Origin: Anthonomus grandis grandis
Lineage: Eukaryota; Arthropoda; Insecta; Coleoptera; Curculionidae
NCBI RefSeq assembly: GCF_022605725.1
Contig: NC_065553.1
Location: 5,952,001 to 6,016,000, forward strand
DNA length: 64,000 nt
Direction: 5' to 3'
In this document: positions 24,885 through 36,529 of the stretch, one piece after another
How positions within the stretch are numbered: position 1 is the first letter of the stretch
Layout of the letters: every line of letters starts with the position of its first letter
The notes under the pieces: model-generated
The model's database searches: none
What the model was told of the DNA's origin: nothing
What the model saw: only the letters and a program-made list of their open reading frames with translations
Position numbers and translations under genes: made by a program

Positions 24885-26689
24885 TTAGCATTTGTATAAT
24901 ACAATATGTTAAATGATGATCAGTATTACCACTTGCACCAAGTGTGCCGGCAAATTCTACCTTATTTACGCAACTAATAAAATTAGATCTAACAAGAAAG
25001 AATATTTATTTGCTATTCGAGTAGGCTCATCTAGGTGAAACTGAAACTTAAATAAGTTCATCAAAGGATTTCAAATAGTTGCATTCAAGAAGTTTTATTT
25101 AGTGAAATATTTATCTTTAATGTTAGCGTTGTAAAATTCAAATTATAAAGCAAATAGTTAAAACGTCAACACTCAACTATTATTCAAATCGCGTCATTAA
25201 ATTCAAATAGTATTTGTTCAATATAATTATATATTCAATTTTTATAGTATCACAATAATTTTTTGGGACTGTATTTGACATATATTTAATGTTATTATTT
25301 TATAAAGTGCAGATAAGTTATTTTTACTTGTAGCAATATATTACATTACGTACTTACTTGTAACTGAATATTCCTTTAAGCGAATTTTAAAGTTCAGAAG
25401 GATGTATTTAAGAAGCGAATATTAATAATGCATTACAGATTTTTTATTTTGTTGCACATAAAACGAATAATTAGCGATTAATTCTTGTTTACAAATTTCA
25501 AAATCCTACGATTGAGATCCTGTCGTCCAATTGAAATGGAATTCAAGTTTTTTATCCAGTGAATTATTGAAAAATGTATAGAATAAAGTCATCATGGAAT
25601 TATCCTTATTATGCAATAGTTTCTGAAAGTAAAGTGTAATACGTTTGTCAAAAAGTAATGGAACCAGACCAAAAGTCATTATTCTTATTATTCTCATATA
25701 TTTATAACGTGATTACAATGATTGTAAATGAGTATACTAAATAGTTTGACGTCCTAAACAAGAGGTGAGTTCCAAAAACTCTTTAATATCACGGCGAATT
25801 GAACGGCATTGAGTGGTTTTTGATGAAAAAAAAGTTTTTCCTTGGTCTGTATATCTTTCTTAATTAAAATGTAAAAAAAATGATTACACATTAATAAAAT
25901 ATCAAAATAAATATTTGGTGATTTCGGACACCCTCTATCTTGTGTGTTATTGAATGTTTCTCAACTTACATGGGTTACTATTAGTAATATTGTAAACAAT
26001 TATATTCTGAACTTTTTTGTCTCAAATTCTTTAATTTGAGTTGTTTTTGTAAGAAATAGAAATCCGAAAATTTTTTTAGTAAGCCAAAAATGATTCAAGA
26101 AGGGAAGTTAACTGAAATAAGTAAATTAGTAAATTATTACAGTACCTCAGTAAATTTTTAAGTACCATTTATATTAGTATAATGTAATTTTGCAAAAAAC
26201 AAACATTCTGTATCTCGATAACAAGATATTAAAAAAGAAAATGCATATTTGAGTTCTACATGTTAAAAATGTTTGAAACAGTGAAGAAAATTTATTACAG
26301 AATGAAATTTTAGAAAAAGTAAGTTTAAGTGACTTTAGCGCCCTTTATCTTCTGCGCATTTGATTTTATAAAAAAAAGCACAGTTTTCCTTAAAATCTAC
26401 GGTTTTTGCATAAAAATCGATTACAAAAATTATTCCATTTGAGTATTCCAAAAAAGTACGGGGGAAGAGATTGCAACTTTTTGTTTTTGGTCTTCTCATA
26501 AAGAACACTAACTTTCGGCAAAGTATCAAGATTTCACCTATTTTTTGCCAAAACTAACACTTTTCAGATGGGAGATTGACTGTATCAAAAATTAAAAACA
26601 AAAAAAACATTTATCTTATATCGTAAAGTTAACCACTATATTTCTATTTAATTCGTTCAAAAACACTACTAATTCTGGTTAATTATACA
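24885..26689. other. AT-rich intron or flank, no gene seen
   Basis: No gene was recognised. A reverse match to the GGGTGTCC-type dispersed motif is at about 25926. The short open frames have chance-like composition. Confidence 0.5.
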
Positions 26690-27060
26690 CCCCATACTTA
26701 ATTTCGCCGACGGCTCCATATAAGCCTGACCTCTTATTTACGTACTTCCAACGTAATTTATTTAATACCCGTTGGCACTTGTAAACAAGTAAAAAAAAAT
26801 ACACACTGACGAATACCCTCATTGTCGAAGACTAAAACAGGCTTCTGGTAGTAGAAGCAACTCCTTCTGTTCGGATGTTAACAAACGGCCGAACCGGAGA
26901 TATCGATCGCTCTTTTATCAACGATATCGATCTAAATTGACGACCTTAAGCTGCCGCGCTAATAATAAATCTTGCTCGCAAGAATATTAGTTGGGAAGGA
27001 CTTCCTTTAACGTCGGATGAAAGGACTTGGGGACAAATTTATAGGCAAATTGTTCGGTAG
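26690..27060. promoter_or_regulatory. Candidate regulatory island 7 with paired GATATCGATC sites
   Basis: A less AT-rich block holding two identical copies of GATATCGATC (26899-26908 and 26923-26932), 24 bp apart. The core ATCGAT/CGATA is related to DRE and BEAF-32-type insulator or promoter motifs known in Drosophila. That the motif works here is inference. No ORF is seen. Confidence 0.4.
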
Positions 27061-27189
27061 GTTGTTAACTGGAGTTTATACATGAGTTTGATGATGATCC
27101 TACTACCAGCTGTACGGCTTTAAGGAACATATTTTTTATATCGCTGTCCTGCAAAGTGTATATGTAACTGTAAAATAATTTAGTGAAAA

Positions 27190-27720
27190 TTATGATACTT
27201 TGGGAAAATATAATCCCAGGAAAGAATTCACCAAAAACAGCAGATATTTCACTTATTTAGAGTTATTTTTTAGTACAATCAAGCATTATATAACCTTTTT
27301 GTCCGGGCGTCTTCAGAAGGTCAGCTTTGACAATTATTGTTCCTCACAGGAAGTGCAAGTTTGCATTGAAGGTCCTCAGGGGTTATTCCTTGTTACAATG
27401 TTTGCTAATGACACCCCCATTTAAGGAGTGGTGTGATGCCAATAATCTTTGTTTTAATTCCTCGAAAATAAGTGTGTTGATTTTTAAGTTTTTTTATGGA
27501 TAATGTTATGTTGAACAATGAGCATATTCTTAGGCACCATTCTAGCAAATTTTTGGGTCTTAAGAGTGCTTCACTTTTATTATTACAAAAATATGCAATA
27601 AGGTTTCGTCTGATTGCTATCTATGCTCTTAAAGTAATTTCTTATAGTTTACACTCTGACATAACTAGCATAGTAACCAAGGACATTAGATAGAATAGTT
27701 AGTATGTCACTGTTAATATA
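27190..27720 (+). mobile_element. Jockey-like LINE RT fragment with FAND in place of FADD
   Basis: The plus strand reads FLSGRLQKVSFDN, then a collapsed IEGPQG block (family GVPQGSxLGPLLF), then FANDTPI at 27401-27421, and after a frame change KEWCDANNLCFNSSKISVL, a typical post-palm block. The next frame (27496-27693) resembles the SKFLGL-type thumb region. The catalytic FADD is FAND and much of the sequence between GPQG and the motif is deleted. It is a dead copy, truncated on both sides. Confidence 0.7.
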
Positions 27721-28319
27721 AAAATTATTGCAATTTAATTCCAGGGCTTTATAAACAATTTGTTAAAGGCACTTTACGTAACCAAAGTCCGAAACTTACT
27801 ACCAAAAATATAAGTTGACTGCGTATGAGTATTTTAAATGCAGTTTTTGATGACAACACTGACACCTTTACTGATTTCATATTATTTAATTTTTACATTC
27901 ATCTTCAAAGTGAAATTTAAAGGCTGAGTAGACTTTTCAGTGATAAGTTATGATTGTTTAACTAATACGTAAAAAAATTAAGAAATTTATCGGGCATTGC
28001 AAATTTGCATTTTTCCGATTAAACGATTCCAAGGTTAGACATTTTTTTTTAAATATAGGACTGGACGTAACTTCGACTTGCGGAACTAATCTTGGACTAT
28101 AGGGTATCCTATTTTTGTAGTATCATTGAAGCTGGTATAAATAAGAGCTAGTGCGAAAAAGAGTTTGTTAGCCGCTCTCAAATACATGTAATTAATAAAC
28201 CTAATTCCTCCTGAGGTAATTGCTGACCTATCTGCTGCTTCTCTTCAGTCAGTATATGCGGTTCTAAATGCTCAAATAACTTACCTGATTCAAGGCATGC
28301 CATCTAACAATAACACTTT

Positions 28320-29110
28320 GATGTGGTAGATATTACAGCAGATAGAGTGTTTAATAAACTGGAATTTACACAAAACTGCAGTCCAATATTAGATTTGCCA
28401 CTGAGTTTAATATATCAAGATTTACTTATAGAAAGCAAGTTTCCAACTATATGGAAATAAACTACCGTTAATTCAATATTTAAGAGTGGAGATGGACCTG
28501 ATGTATCTAACTATAGACCAATATCAGGGTTGCCGTGTTCTCTGGACACTAACGATCCATCTGCTTCGATACAAGCATTATTGATATCCAAATAGTATTG
28601 GCTTCTACCAAAGAGATCATATGAATACTTCTGGACTTCACAAAAGCATTTAATGCCGTAGACTACTCGATATGTTTTACAAACTTAAGTCACTTTGCTA
28701 CTCAAAATTCACTGATTAAAAATTTAAAATTGGGTAATGCACTGTCCAATTATGTCTTCGTTCATTTTGAAGTCCCACAAATATCCCACCTGGGGCCAAT
28801 ATGTTCAAGTTGTTCCTGATCTTTATAAATGTCTTATCATCTGTATTTCGACACTGTTCATACTTGTTTTTTGCTTATGATCTTAAAATTTATAAGGCAA
28901 TAAAATCTTTTACTGATGATGCAACTCTTCAGAACTCTTGATGCACTAAAGAGTAAATCAATAACATTTACTTACATAAAAGACCGTCAATATTGATTGC
29001 GTACTGCATTGAAGATACTACACTTATTCTGGGTATAGATATATTGGAGATGCGTCGAATAAAATTGAATACATGTTTGGCTTAAATGATATAAGGAATC
29101 TTAACAATAT
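28320..29110 (+). mobile_element. Jockey-like LINE RT fragment with FAYD in place of FADD
   Basis: RT blocks in order: LPLSLIYQDLLIESKFPTIW, then SIFKSGDGPDVSNYRPISGL near 28480-28530, LLDFTKAFNAVDY near 28635-28670, and SNYVFVHFEVPQISHLGPI near 28745-28800 (family SGVPQGSHLGPLLF). The catalytic motif reads FAYDLKIY at about 28870-28893, the first catalytic Asp having become Tyr. Several frameshifts and stops occur. It belongs to the jockey/CR1-like lineage and is a separate copy from the fragment at 27.2 kb, since the block order restarts. Confidence 0.8.
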
Positions 29111-30030
29111 ACAATTAATAATTAGTATACATTATTTTGAATTATTTAGTTTAGGCCATTTTAAAACGTACCTATCACATTGTATTTCGTAAGTATTTTC
29201 TGATACCGTTAATATTAAATAATATTTAGGTTTATTTAACCTGTTATGTGCTTATTAAAATAAATTAGAATACTATAATTACAGACAAAATTTTTTATCT
29301 GCATAACTCAAAAAAAAAATCTGTTTTTAATGTTATTGATTTCTGATGCTTAGACTTTATTCCAATAAGCCCTTGTTACATCCAAACAAAGGATTTTTTC
29401 AAACGTTAAAAAAACCACCTAACGGTCCTAGATTTTCAATTAACCGTATAAGCAACTCCCTTAAAAAATTCCCACACTAAAAAAAAAACATTGTTATCTC
29501 GGTATAGTCTGTGTGAGAATTTTCCTACTACCTTACCCATCGCTATTTTTTTTATCGCTTTTTTTTGCAGCTGGTCATAAAAAATGAGGGGCGAGGGTTT
29601 TTTTAATCTCCTAAAGGAATGGATTATTCCGCTATACAAAAATCTTTTATTTTTTTTAATTTAAAGGAGGGTATAAACGCATAAATTAAAATACAACATT
29701 ATTATAGTTGGTTTATTGATAAAACTTTGTCCACAATAGAGTGTTGACCCTGCGCGAATAAAATTAAAGATTAAACCTCGTATTGAAATAAAATTATCAC
29801 TTTTATCAATTGTGGCTTTTTAAGTCAGATCGACCATTTCCTTTTACAGTTTTGCGGTTTGCGAGGGAAATTGATATGACCGGTATCAGTTTTTTTTTGC
29901 TAATAATACTTTTTTTTTTTAATTTTGTACCTAGACATGATTATTATTATTTTTTTAGGCCCGTACCCTGAGAACTTTTTTCAATCACACTAAAATATTC
30001 ACCCAATTTTTTATAGTCAAGTCCAATTGA
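29111..30030. other. AT-rich intron or flank, no gene seen
   Basis: Homopolymer A/T runs are frequent. No gene, RNA or clear repeat is recognised. Confidence 0.5.
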
Positions 30031-30034
30031 AGAA

Positions 30035-30097
30035 AAAACTACCCCTGCTCGGTCGCATGGACCGAGAGAGAGAGAGAGAGAGTCTGGGGGTAGTTTT
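30035..30097. repeat. Nested inverted repeats enclosing a (GA)n run
   Basis: Outer arms AAAACTACCCC (30035-30045) and GGGGTAGTTTT (30087-30097) are perfect reverse complements. Inside them, CTCGGTC (30048-30054) and GACCGAG (30060-30066) form a second perfect stem with a 5-base loop. A (GA)n run (about 30064-30082) fills the remaining space. (GA)n is the binding sequence of GAGA factor in flies. The overlapping minus-strand open frame is not considered coding. Confidence 0.7.
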
Positions 30098-31270
30098 ACC
30101 CCCGCCACCTTTTTAATCTCTAGGTTTACCTGTGCGGATCTAGTGGGCATTAGTAAATGTTATTGTGTGATGCCAGTCACATCTGTAAGATAAGTTACAT
30201 GTGAGTTGTGATGAACTTGTGATTTTGATTTTTGTTTGAATTTTTCACGAACTGCAACTTGTGACTATGAGGAAAATGAAGTACACATTTCGGTTATTGA
30301 AACGTGAGTTAGTTATGAATTATTATTAATTTGTTATATCTTTTTCAGTTTATATGCTTCATTCTCGTAATCAGGGAAGTCAATGTAATTTATATCGATT
30401 TTCACAAATAATTTAATTAGATCGTATAAGTAAATATTTCTATATATGAATATAATGAACATTTCGAATTGTTGAAAAAATTAATGAATATTGCACTTTT
30501 AGCTGTAAGGTCTTATGGATTCATACTGAGAAACTGCACTGCATTTGGAAATCTAGCGGTTTTTAAAATTTTATTTAATTTTTTTTGTAAGAATACGATA
30601 TAATTATGTGGCGCCCAATTTTTTCTGCATTTAATCAAATGATGTTTGCTAAGTATTTAGCATTTAAACAGGATGGACTATATCAGTTAAAGAGAGCAAT
30701 CATAAAAAAAAATTTGCCTGTATTTATGATGTACTCATTTATGGATTGTTGATGCAATATTTTCCAAGATTATCTTATTCTTATTTAATATATTTTATTA
30801 ATATTTGAATATCTTCAAATATATTTAGGAATTACAAACACAATCATATAGTAGATATTTTTTATTGCAATAATTTCAATAAAAATCTTACGAATTATTG
30901 ATTTTATACATTAACATACAGTGTTATGTTAAACAAACATACTTTTATAATTAATTGAATTTATTTCCAATATTTATTATATAATGACTCAGAAACTCCA
31001 TAAATATCTTATAAATTATAGTGAAAATTAATTATGTTGAGTTTAAGAATTCGTGACCATCATCGTACAGTAGATATTTGTATTGATATAATGGCAACCT
31101 ATTTGTTAATTTTTTAATTTAGTATTTATGGATAATTAAAGATAGGTTAGTAGGATATTGTGTTAGTCACAATGCCTTTTTATTATTTAACTTTCCGTTT
31201 TAAATGTTTTTATAAATAATATTAATTTTTCGCTCTTGATTTTATTGTCAATTATAATGAAGCTTCTAAT
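30098..31270. other. AT-rich intron or flank, no gene seen
   Basis: GTGGCGCCCAAT at 30608-30619 is a partial match to the primer-binding-like motif of the 6.5 kb units. Nothing else is recognised. Confidence 0.45.
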
Positions 31271-31326
31271 ATTAATATTAAAAATGAAATCAATAAATCA
31301 TTATTGATTTCATTTTAAATATTAAT
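31271..31326. repeat. AT-rich inverted repeat, 25-bp arms
   Basis: Arms 31271-31295 and 31302-31326 are reverse complements with one mismatch and a 6-base loop. The sequence is AT-rich (ATTAATATT, GAAATCAATA). It could extrude as a cruciform. Confidence 0.75.
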
Positions 31327-31489
31327 CAATGAAAAATTATTGACATTTATTAATTTTAATTTAATTGTTATAATAAAATACACAATGAAATAATTGAACG
31401 TGATGACACTACACGTTTATTTTAAACCACTTTTCGCTACAGTTATTGACACTATAAGTATAATATTAAATTCTTTCGACTTATATCTT

Positions 31490-31830
31490 CTCCAACTTTG
31501 AAGAGCCATATGGCAAAAGATATCAATCGGATGACTATTTCAGTGGAGGCAAACGATTCAAGTGGTTTTAAAAAATAAAGAAACGTTAGAAAAAACATTT
31601 GAGAGTCGATAGTTTTTCCAGGAAAAAAAATCCAAAGTTTGCAACCTTTAAGGAGCACCCTATGAAATTTCTGTAACTTTGAAGAGCCATATTGCAAAGA
31701 ATACTAATCGTACAACTTTCTCAGTGGTACCAAATGGTTTCTAAATATTCTTGATCCGTAGTTCTCCCAGGAAAACAATCCAAAATTTGCAATTTTTTAT
31801 TATTACAACTAAAATATCATTCTATGATCC
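31490..31830. repeat. Imperfect tandem duplication, unit about 185 bp
   Basis: Two units begin with AACTTTGAAGAGCCATAT (about 31493 and 31677). Each continues with GCAAA, a TCAGTGG block, a CCAGGAAAA block and AATCCAAA-TTTGCAA. They are diverged copies of an unidentified repeat. Confidence 0.6.
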
Positions 31831-31859
31831 ACCCTATTCTGTGAAATGCTATTAAGCAG

Positions 31860-32230
31860 CACGAAGTACCATTAAGTGACAATAAAATAATCTCTATAGC
31901 CGGAAAGTGGTGTTTGAGATGCCCATAGTGGCGTGAATTTATATCAAATCGACGAGCATAACAAACATGTCAAAGGCCTTTGAGAGGTCTGAGTAAACAA
32001 TTAACAAAAAAAAGTGACGCGTGTTCAGTTCGAAGGACCAATAAGTTACCATTAAAAAATCCGTTTTCTAACTATATGTCCTGTAAAGTGTGACACTGAC
32101 AGTTTGCAGTTGACATAGCCATCATCAACCGCTTCTTCAGCTCTTCTTATATCAAATTAAGTTTTACAATGATCCCTCTAGTGCCCAAGGGTTTCGAGTT
32201 GAGACTAGGGCTAACGGAACTTTAAATGTC
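31860..32230 (-). mobile_element. LINE RT fragment with DLSKAFD
   Basis: The minus strand contains YSDLSKAFD (31975-32000), the RT palm motif of jockey/CR1-like elements, followed after a few residues by remnants of the GISNTTF-type block. Upstream on the minus strand a weak IRRAEEAVDDGYVN segment may be the preceding region. It is heavily mutated and short. Confidence 0.55.
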
Positions 32231-32999
32231 AAGCTTCTTACTTAATAGACCCTAGAAAAATTAAAACGTAGTATTGGAAAGTATTTACGTCCAAGAGAAA
32301 ATTTCTCGAGTAATGTTTTCTTAATCTTCCGCTATTTGTTTCATTGAGCTACATTGAGTAGTTTTTAAGATATTGATCTTTAAAGCTGGAAAACATTCCA
32401 TAACCTTAAAATGTCTTATATAAAGCTATTTACACTCTAATCAAAGTTTTTCAAGGAATGTCAATCACTCTTTTATTAAGTTACATTGAGTAGTTTTTGA
32501 GATATTGAATGTTTTTTAACAACTTGACGATGACGATGACAGACTGACCTTAACGAGTGATATAAATTTTTGCGAAATTTCACAATTTCATTAATTACGC
32601 ATAACTCATTTAATTTGTATTATTGGGTAATTTCTTTTAAAAGATTTAAAGGTTCTTTTTCTTTTTTTATGAATTTTAGAAATATAGTATTGACAATATA
32701 GCCACCCAAAAGTTCTTAGACCTAGTGATATTGAAATTAGGTTTTAATATTACTTATTTTCTGCATACCTTGAATTGATTAACCTACCGCGAGGAAACGG
32801 TTTTTGGTTTTAAAACATACACATAATGATAAAACGGATAAATATATTGTCTTCCTAATTTAGTGTGTTATTTATCATAATGTTGTCAATTATTGTAAAA
32901 CGGGTGAAGGGCCTATTAGATTTCTATGCCTGTTATAACCTAAGCATGAAACATATTCTTTATTCCCTAACGTATTAAAAAAAACCTCGAAAAACAAAA
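32231..32999. other. AT-rich, contains a short direct repeat
   Basis: TACATTGAGTAGTTTTT and AGATATTGA occur twice, at about 32351 and 32486 (about 135 bp apart). No gene is recognised. Confidence 0.5.
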
Positions 33000-33360
33000 G
33001 GACGGGACAAGAAAAAAAATCAACCAACACATTGAAACCCGACTAACTCGATTTATCTACGGGACCCGACTGTCAACCGTAACGTTAGGCCAACTCCCCA
33101 AAGACCCGAAATAACGCGATTTTCCGTTTTGTTTTTTGTGTCTTTTAGCCCAAAGGTGGTCAACGGGAAAATAATCTCATTGTTGAAATCGCAACGGGAC
33201 CCGCGACCTCTAATTCGACTCGATCAAATTAAGTTAAGATAAAAGTTACCGAATTACCCTCCCCCCACCCTTGCAATCGGTGGCTTTTGATAAATTCGCG
33301 ATGGGGTCGATATTAGTTAGTCCCTATTTTTCCCCTTGTGTCACTCCTACTGTTATATGT
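33000..33360. promoter_or_regulatory. Candidate regulatory island 8
   Basis: A less AT-rich unique block with repeated GGGACCCG-type words and a C-rich run (CCCTCCCCCCACCC, near 33260). No ORF is seen. Regulatory role inferred. Confidence 0.3.
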
Positions 33361-33889
33361 TATTGACTTATGCCAAGGCAGACAACTGGGGGATTAGCAA
33401 GGCTCGCTAGTTAATTTTATTAATTTTTAAGATCTGGTTGAAGAGTATGGCTTAGCAACCAAAAATGTAGCGAAATTATATTGTTTTTTTTAAACTCCAT
33501 TTCCACATTAGTTAGTAAATATTTTTCCAATCTTATAGGTAATTATGAAGTAGTAGTATGAGTAGAAGCGCTAGAACCACCACTCAAATTGCATATTGAC
33601 ATTTCAATAATAATATCTAAAAATTTTGAAAAATTTGTACCCTATCAAGTTTAAGAACCATCTATCAGAAGTAAGCTCCTATCGTGAGTGGCTTGAATTA
33701 GGAAAACCATAAAATTAGCGAGCTATACATTGAATTGGGATTTTCATAGTCTTGACTGGCCACTATGGCTCAAAATTTCTAGGTCAGAAGTAACTATTCA
33801 TGAAGGCTTACATATTAAAATATATGCTACAAAAGGTAATGAAGCAATCAACATTTTATATTTCTTCTTTATACATACAAATTTCAAGC

Positions 33890-34495
33890 ATCTTTTCCAT
33901 TGAAGCCATTACGATTGGAAGCATTTCATTTTAAACTGCAATGCAATTTCAAGAAGAGCTTCATGATTTTATCAGACGTTAGGTTGGTGCTACAATCTAT
34001 TCAGAAAACATATTGCTCATGGTTGTATAAAGTTGATTCAATCATATGGGAAATTATAAAATGTATTATAGGTCGGATATGATGGAAATAAACATAACTT
34101 TTTTTGAGTTACGGCTCCTATAAAGATCACAGGAAATGGAGTTGCTGACCAGTTGGCAAAACTCACTTGGATTTAGTGAGGTGATATAAAAATAACAAAC
34201 TACATATTATTTACTACATGGAATAACATTTAAAACAGTGTTTGTAACCAATCCCCTATAAAATATTCTCAGTTGGTAACTAAGATATTGTATTATTGGC
34301 ATAAAGATTTAAATATGTATAGGCTATTTATGACTACCATAATTGGAATGAAATTTAAAAATGCCGGTTTTACAGCTCATATTAATAAGATAAAAGTATT
34401 CGACCTTAATTACATATTTTTTGAATGCGAAAAATATAACGCACCAATCCAGGTGTGGTTTTTAAATCTTTTAAATGATTGCAAAGTTTATTAAT
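33890..34495 (+). mobile_element. RNase H domain of an I/R1/LOA-type LINE
   Basis: The plus strand encodes an RNase H domain of the kind found at the C-terminus of several insect non-LTR clades. The blocks are LSDVRLVLQSIQKT (family SDSxSVLxAI), then VDSIIWEIIKCI. After a frame change a VxAHKGI-like stretch leads to ITGNGVADQLAKL near 34120-34160 (family GNExADxLAK). The open frame 34273-34494 then has the tail block HINKIKVFDLNYIFFECEKY (family C-x-C-x3-HxxxxC region). It may begin earlier, near 33640. Stops and frameshifts make it inactive. Confidence 0.7.
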
Positions 34496-34849
34496 CGTAT
34501 ATTCAAGGTATATTTATTTAACTGTATATACTATATAGAGTGTGCCTTTGCCTCATTTATGTCCAAACCAAATAGAAGTAATAATAAATAACTTTGTGGT
34601 AATTAAATATTAGAGCGAATAAGAATATTTCATGCTTCTCAAAAAATTAGCCACAAGCAAAAGTTTATCAAATAAACCAATTTACCTTTTTTTTTGAGTT
34701 TACAAAAAGGGACTCTCAGACCTCTTAGTTTTCGCACCCTTGCTACTAGTACTTTTTTTTCAAACATAAGACTCTAATATTCTTTAAAAATCGTTTATGG
34801 CTTAAAAAATAATTTACTAAGTAAGGACAATTAGGCATTTCTTCTCGAG

Positions 34850-35170
34850 AGCTCCTTCAAAGGCCATTTCCCTCTATCCATTGTCCACCAGGGGCGCACA
34901 ATACCCACTCGAGCCCTCCGAAGAAACAATTAAAAACAAGAACGGTAAAATCCGGTGATTGCTAATCTCTACGGGGGTTGTTATTAGGGGGTGAAGGGTT
35001 CGTCGCTCTCTCCTCCGAACCTCACCGACCAAAGTGTCATTACGACACCGCCGGCGTTATACGGGGGGCGGATATTCAAATAGTTTTCTCGCAGCTGTTA
35101 TGGCCCGTAATCAATATCATCGTGGCTCTTGGATTCTTTTTTTTTTGTCACGGATCCTTTTGAGAGATGT
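34850..35170. promoter_or_regulatory. Candidate regulatory island 9
   Basis: A markedly GC-richer unique block (TCGAGCCCTCCGAAG, ACGGGGGGCGGATATTC types). Two overlapping open frames of about 60 codons are chance products of lower AT content. Regulatory role inferred. Confidence 0.3.
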
Positions 35171-35239
35171 GATGTGGGCTTCGAAGAGCAACTTGAAAAG
35201 CACTTGGACTTTGTTACTATAATAAGTATAATTTTTTTC

Positions 35240-35800
35240 TTAATGATTTATAATTGTGATTTTATAAGTCAAGAAGGACTTCTTTTTCTTCTTCTTCTCT
35301 AGCCTTCTCCAATCCAGTTCTGGACATAGACCTCTTCGTGAGTTTTCCATTTTGTGTCGGTTTTTGGCAATTCTAAGCCACTCTTTATCGACTATCTTTC
35401 TGATGTCATTCGTCGATTTTTTCCTGTGGCCTTCCTCTGTTTCTATAGGCCACCAGTATATTACTTTATTTCTCCATTTCTCCATATCTTATCTCACTAT
35501 GTGCAACTTGGCAACTTTCTTAAATATATCAAGGACTCTAGGCCTCCTCTTTATCTTCTGATTTCTTATCCTATCCCTTAAAGAGATTCTCTACATAGCT
35601 TGCTTCATTCCTCTCTGAGCTACTCTAAGTATTGGTTTACTGTCAATATCTCCAGATCATAATATGTCTCCATAGGAAAACGCACATATCGTGCACTTTT
35701 TATTTTAAATTTATTGGGATCTGTGGATTTCTAAGGATGTGCATGTCTGGTTATTTCAGGCTTTTGGTTCTCCCTCCCCAGCTAAATAAATCGCCAGATA
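35240..35800 (-). mobile_element. RTE-clade LINE C-terminus
   Basis: The minus strand shows LRVAQRGMKQAM near 35610, then ISLRDRIRNQKIKRRPRVLD and AKLHSEIRYGEMEKWRNKV. The open frame 35240-35485 follows with WWPIETEEGHRKKSTNDIRK and DKEWLRIAKNRHKMEN. This matches the conserved C-terminal tail of RTE-type and related insect LINEs (family forms AMLGISLRDRIRN, GRPxxRWxDDIRK, WxxxAQDRxxWR). Frame changes occur near 35490 and 35600. The 3' end is near 35240; the catalytic domains are missing. Confidence 0.75.
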
Positions 35801-36466
35801 TTATAATATGCTAGTGTTTTCTAATGCTATTTTCAAAAAAAAATAAATTTTCGAAAAACAAATTCATTTTGTACAATATTAAACAATCAGACGCGTAAAA
35901 CAATTTGAAATATTTGTGTACTTTGCCTTAGTTACATGCATAACTTAAATGGATACGAAATCTAAAATGTTTCTTTTCTTTGTCAAATGCAAGGAAACAT
36001 TAGCATTCCCTTTTTGGTGATATTTTTGTGCAAGGAATATTATTTCAAACAAATGCACTATTAAATAAAAAATAAGTGTTAGAAATATATGTCCAGTATC
36101 AACAACTTTCAACATACATTAGAATTTGCATTAACGTATAATAGCGTAATAAAAACACTACCTTAAATAACATTCCCATTGCGTTACTCTCTGCAAGTTG
36201 TTGAAAAAAGCATGGCACTAATATTTCTTTGAGAATAGTGTTTTGCCAAAGACCAGTTTCATTTTTATATAAGGAGGAGCACAACATTGAGTTGCTAATA
36301 TCTATAACTAGTTTAAGAATCTCCAGTATAAAGCTGTACTTTTCTATAACCTGAGCAAGGTGTCGACTATATGTCTTATGACCTTCGACCAAGAGAACAG
36401 TTGAACTTAATATATTACAACTTAAGATTCAGCTTGAAACATCTCAAGTTTCAAACTGAATGGCGT
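35801..36466. other. AT-rich; one unexplained minus-strand open frame
   Basis: A copy of the GCATAACTTAAATGG repeat is at about 35937. On the minus strand 36099-36392 is open for 97 codons with a mixed, helix-prone composition (KYSFILEILKLVIDIS) and no domain I recognise. It may belong to an unidentified mobile element. Nothing else is seen. Confidence 0.4.
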
Positions 36467-36524
36467 AATGAGATTAGAACTAGTTTGGTGAATCTGTATA
36501 TACCAAACTAGTTCTAGTCTCATT
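36467..36524. repeat. Hairpin, 23-bp arms, at a LINE 5' junction
   Basis: Arms 36467-36489 and 36502-36524 are reverse complements with one mismatch, around a 12-base loop. The right arm reads into the LINE copy that follows. Confidence 0.8.
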
Positions 36525-36529
36525 CTACT

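Noticed and set aside
29947..30150. 67-codon minus-strand frame across the (GA)n run
   Set aside because: It is generated by the microsatellite (Ser-Leu repeats) and the inverted repeats; no other sign of coding.
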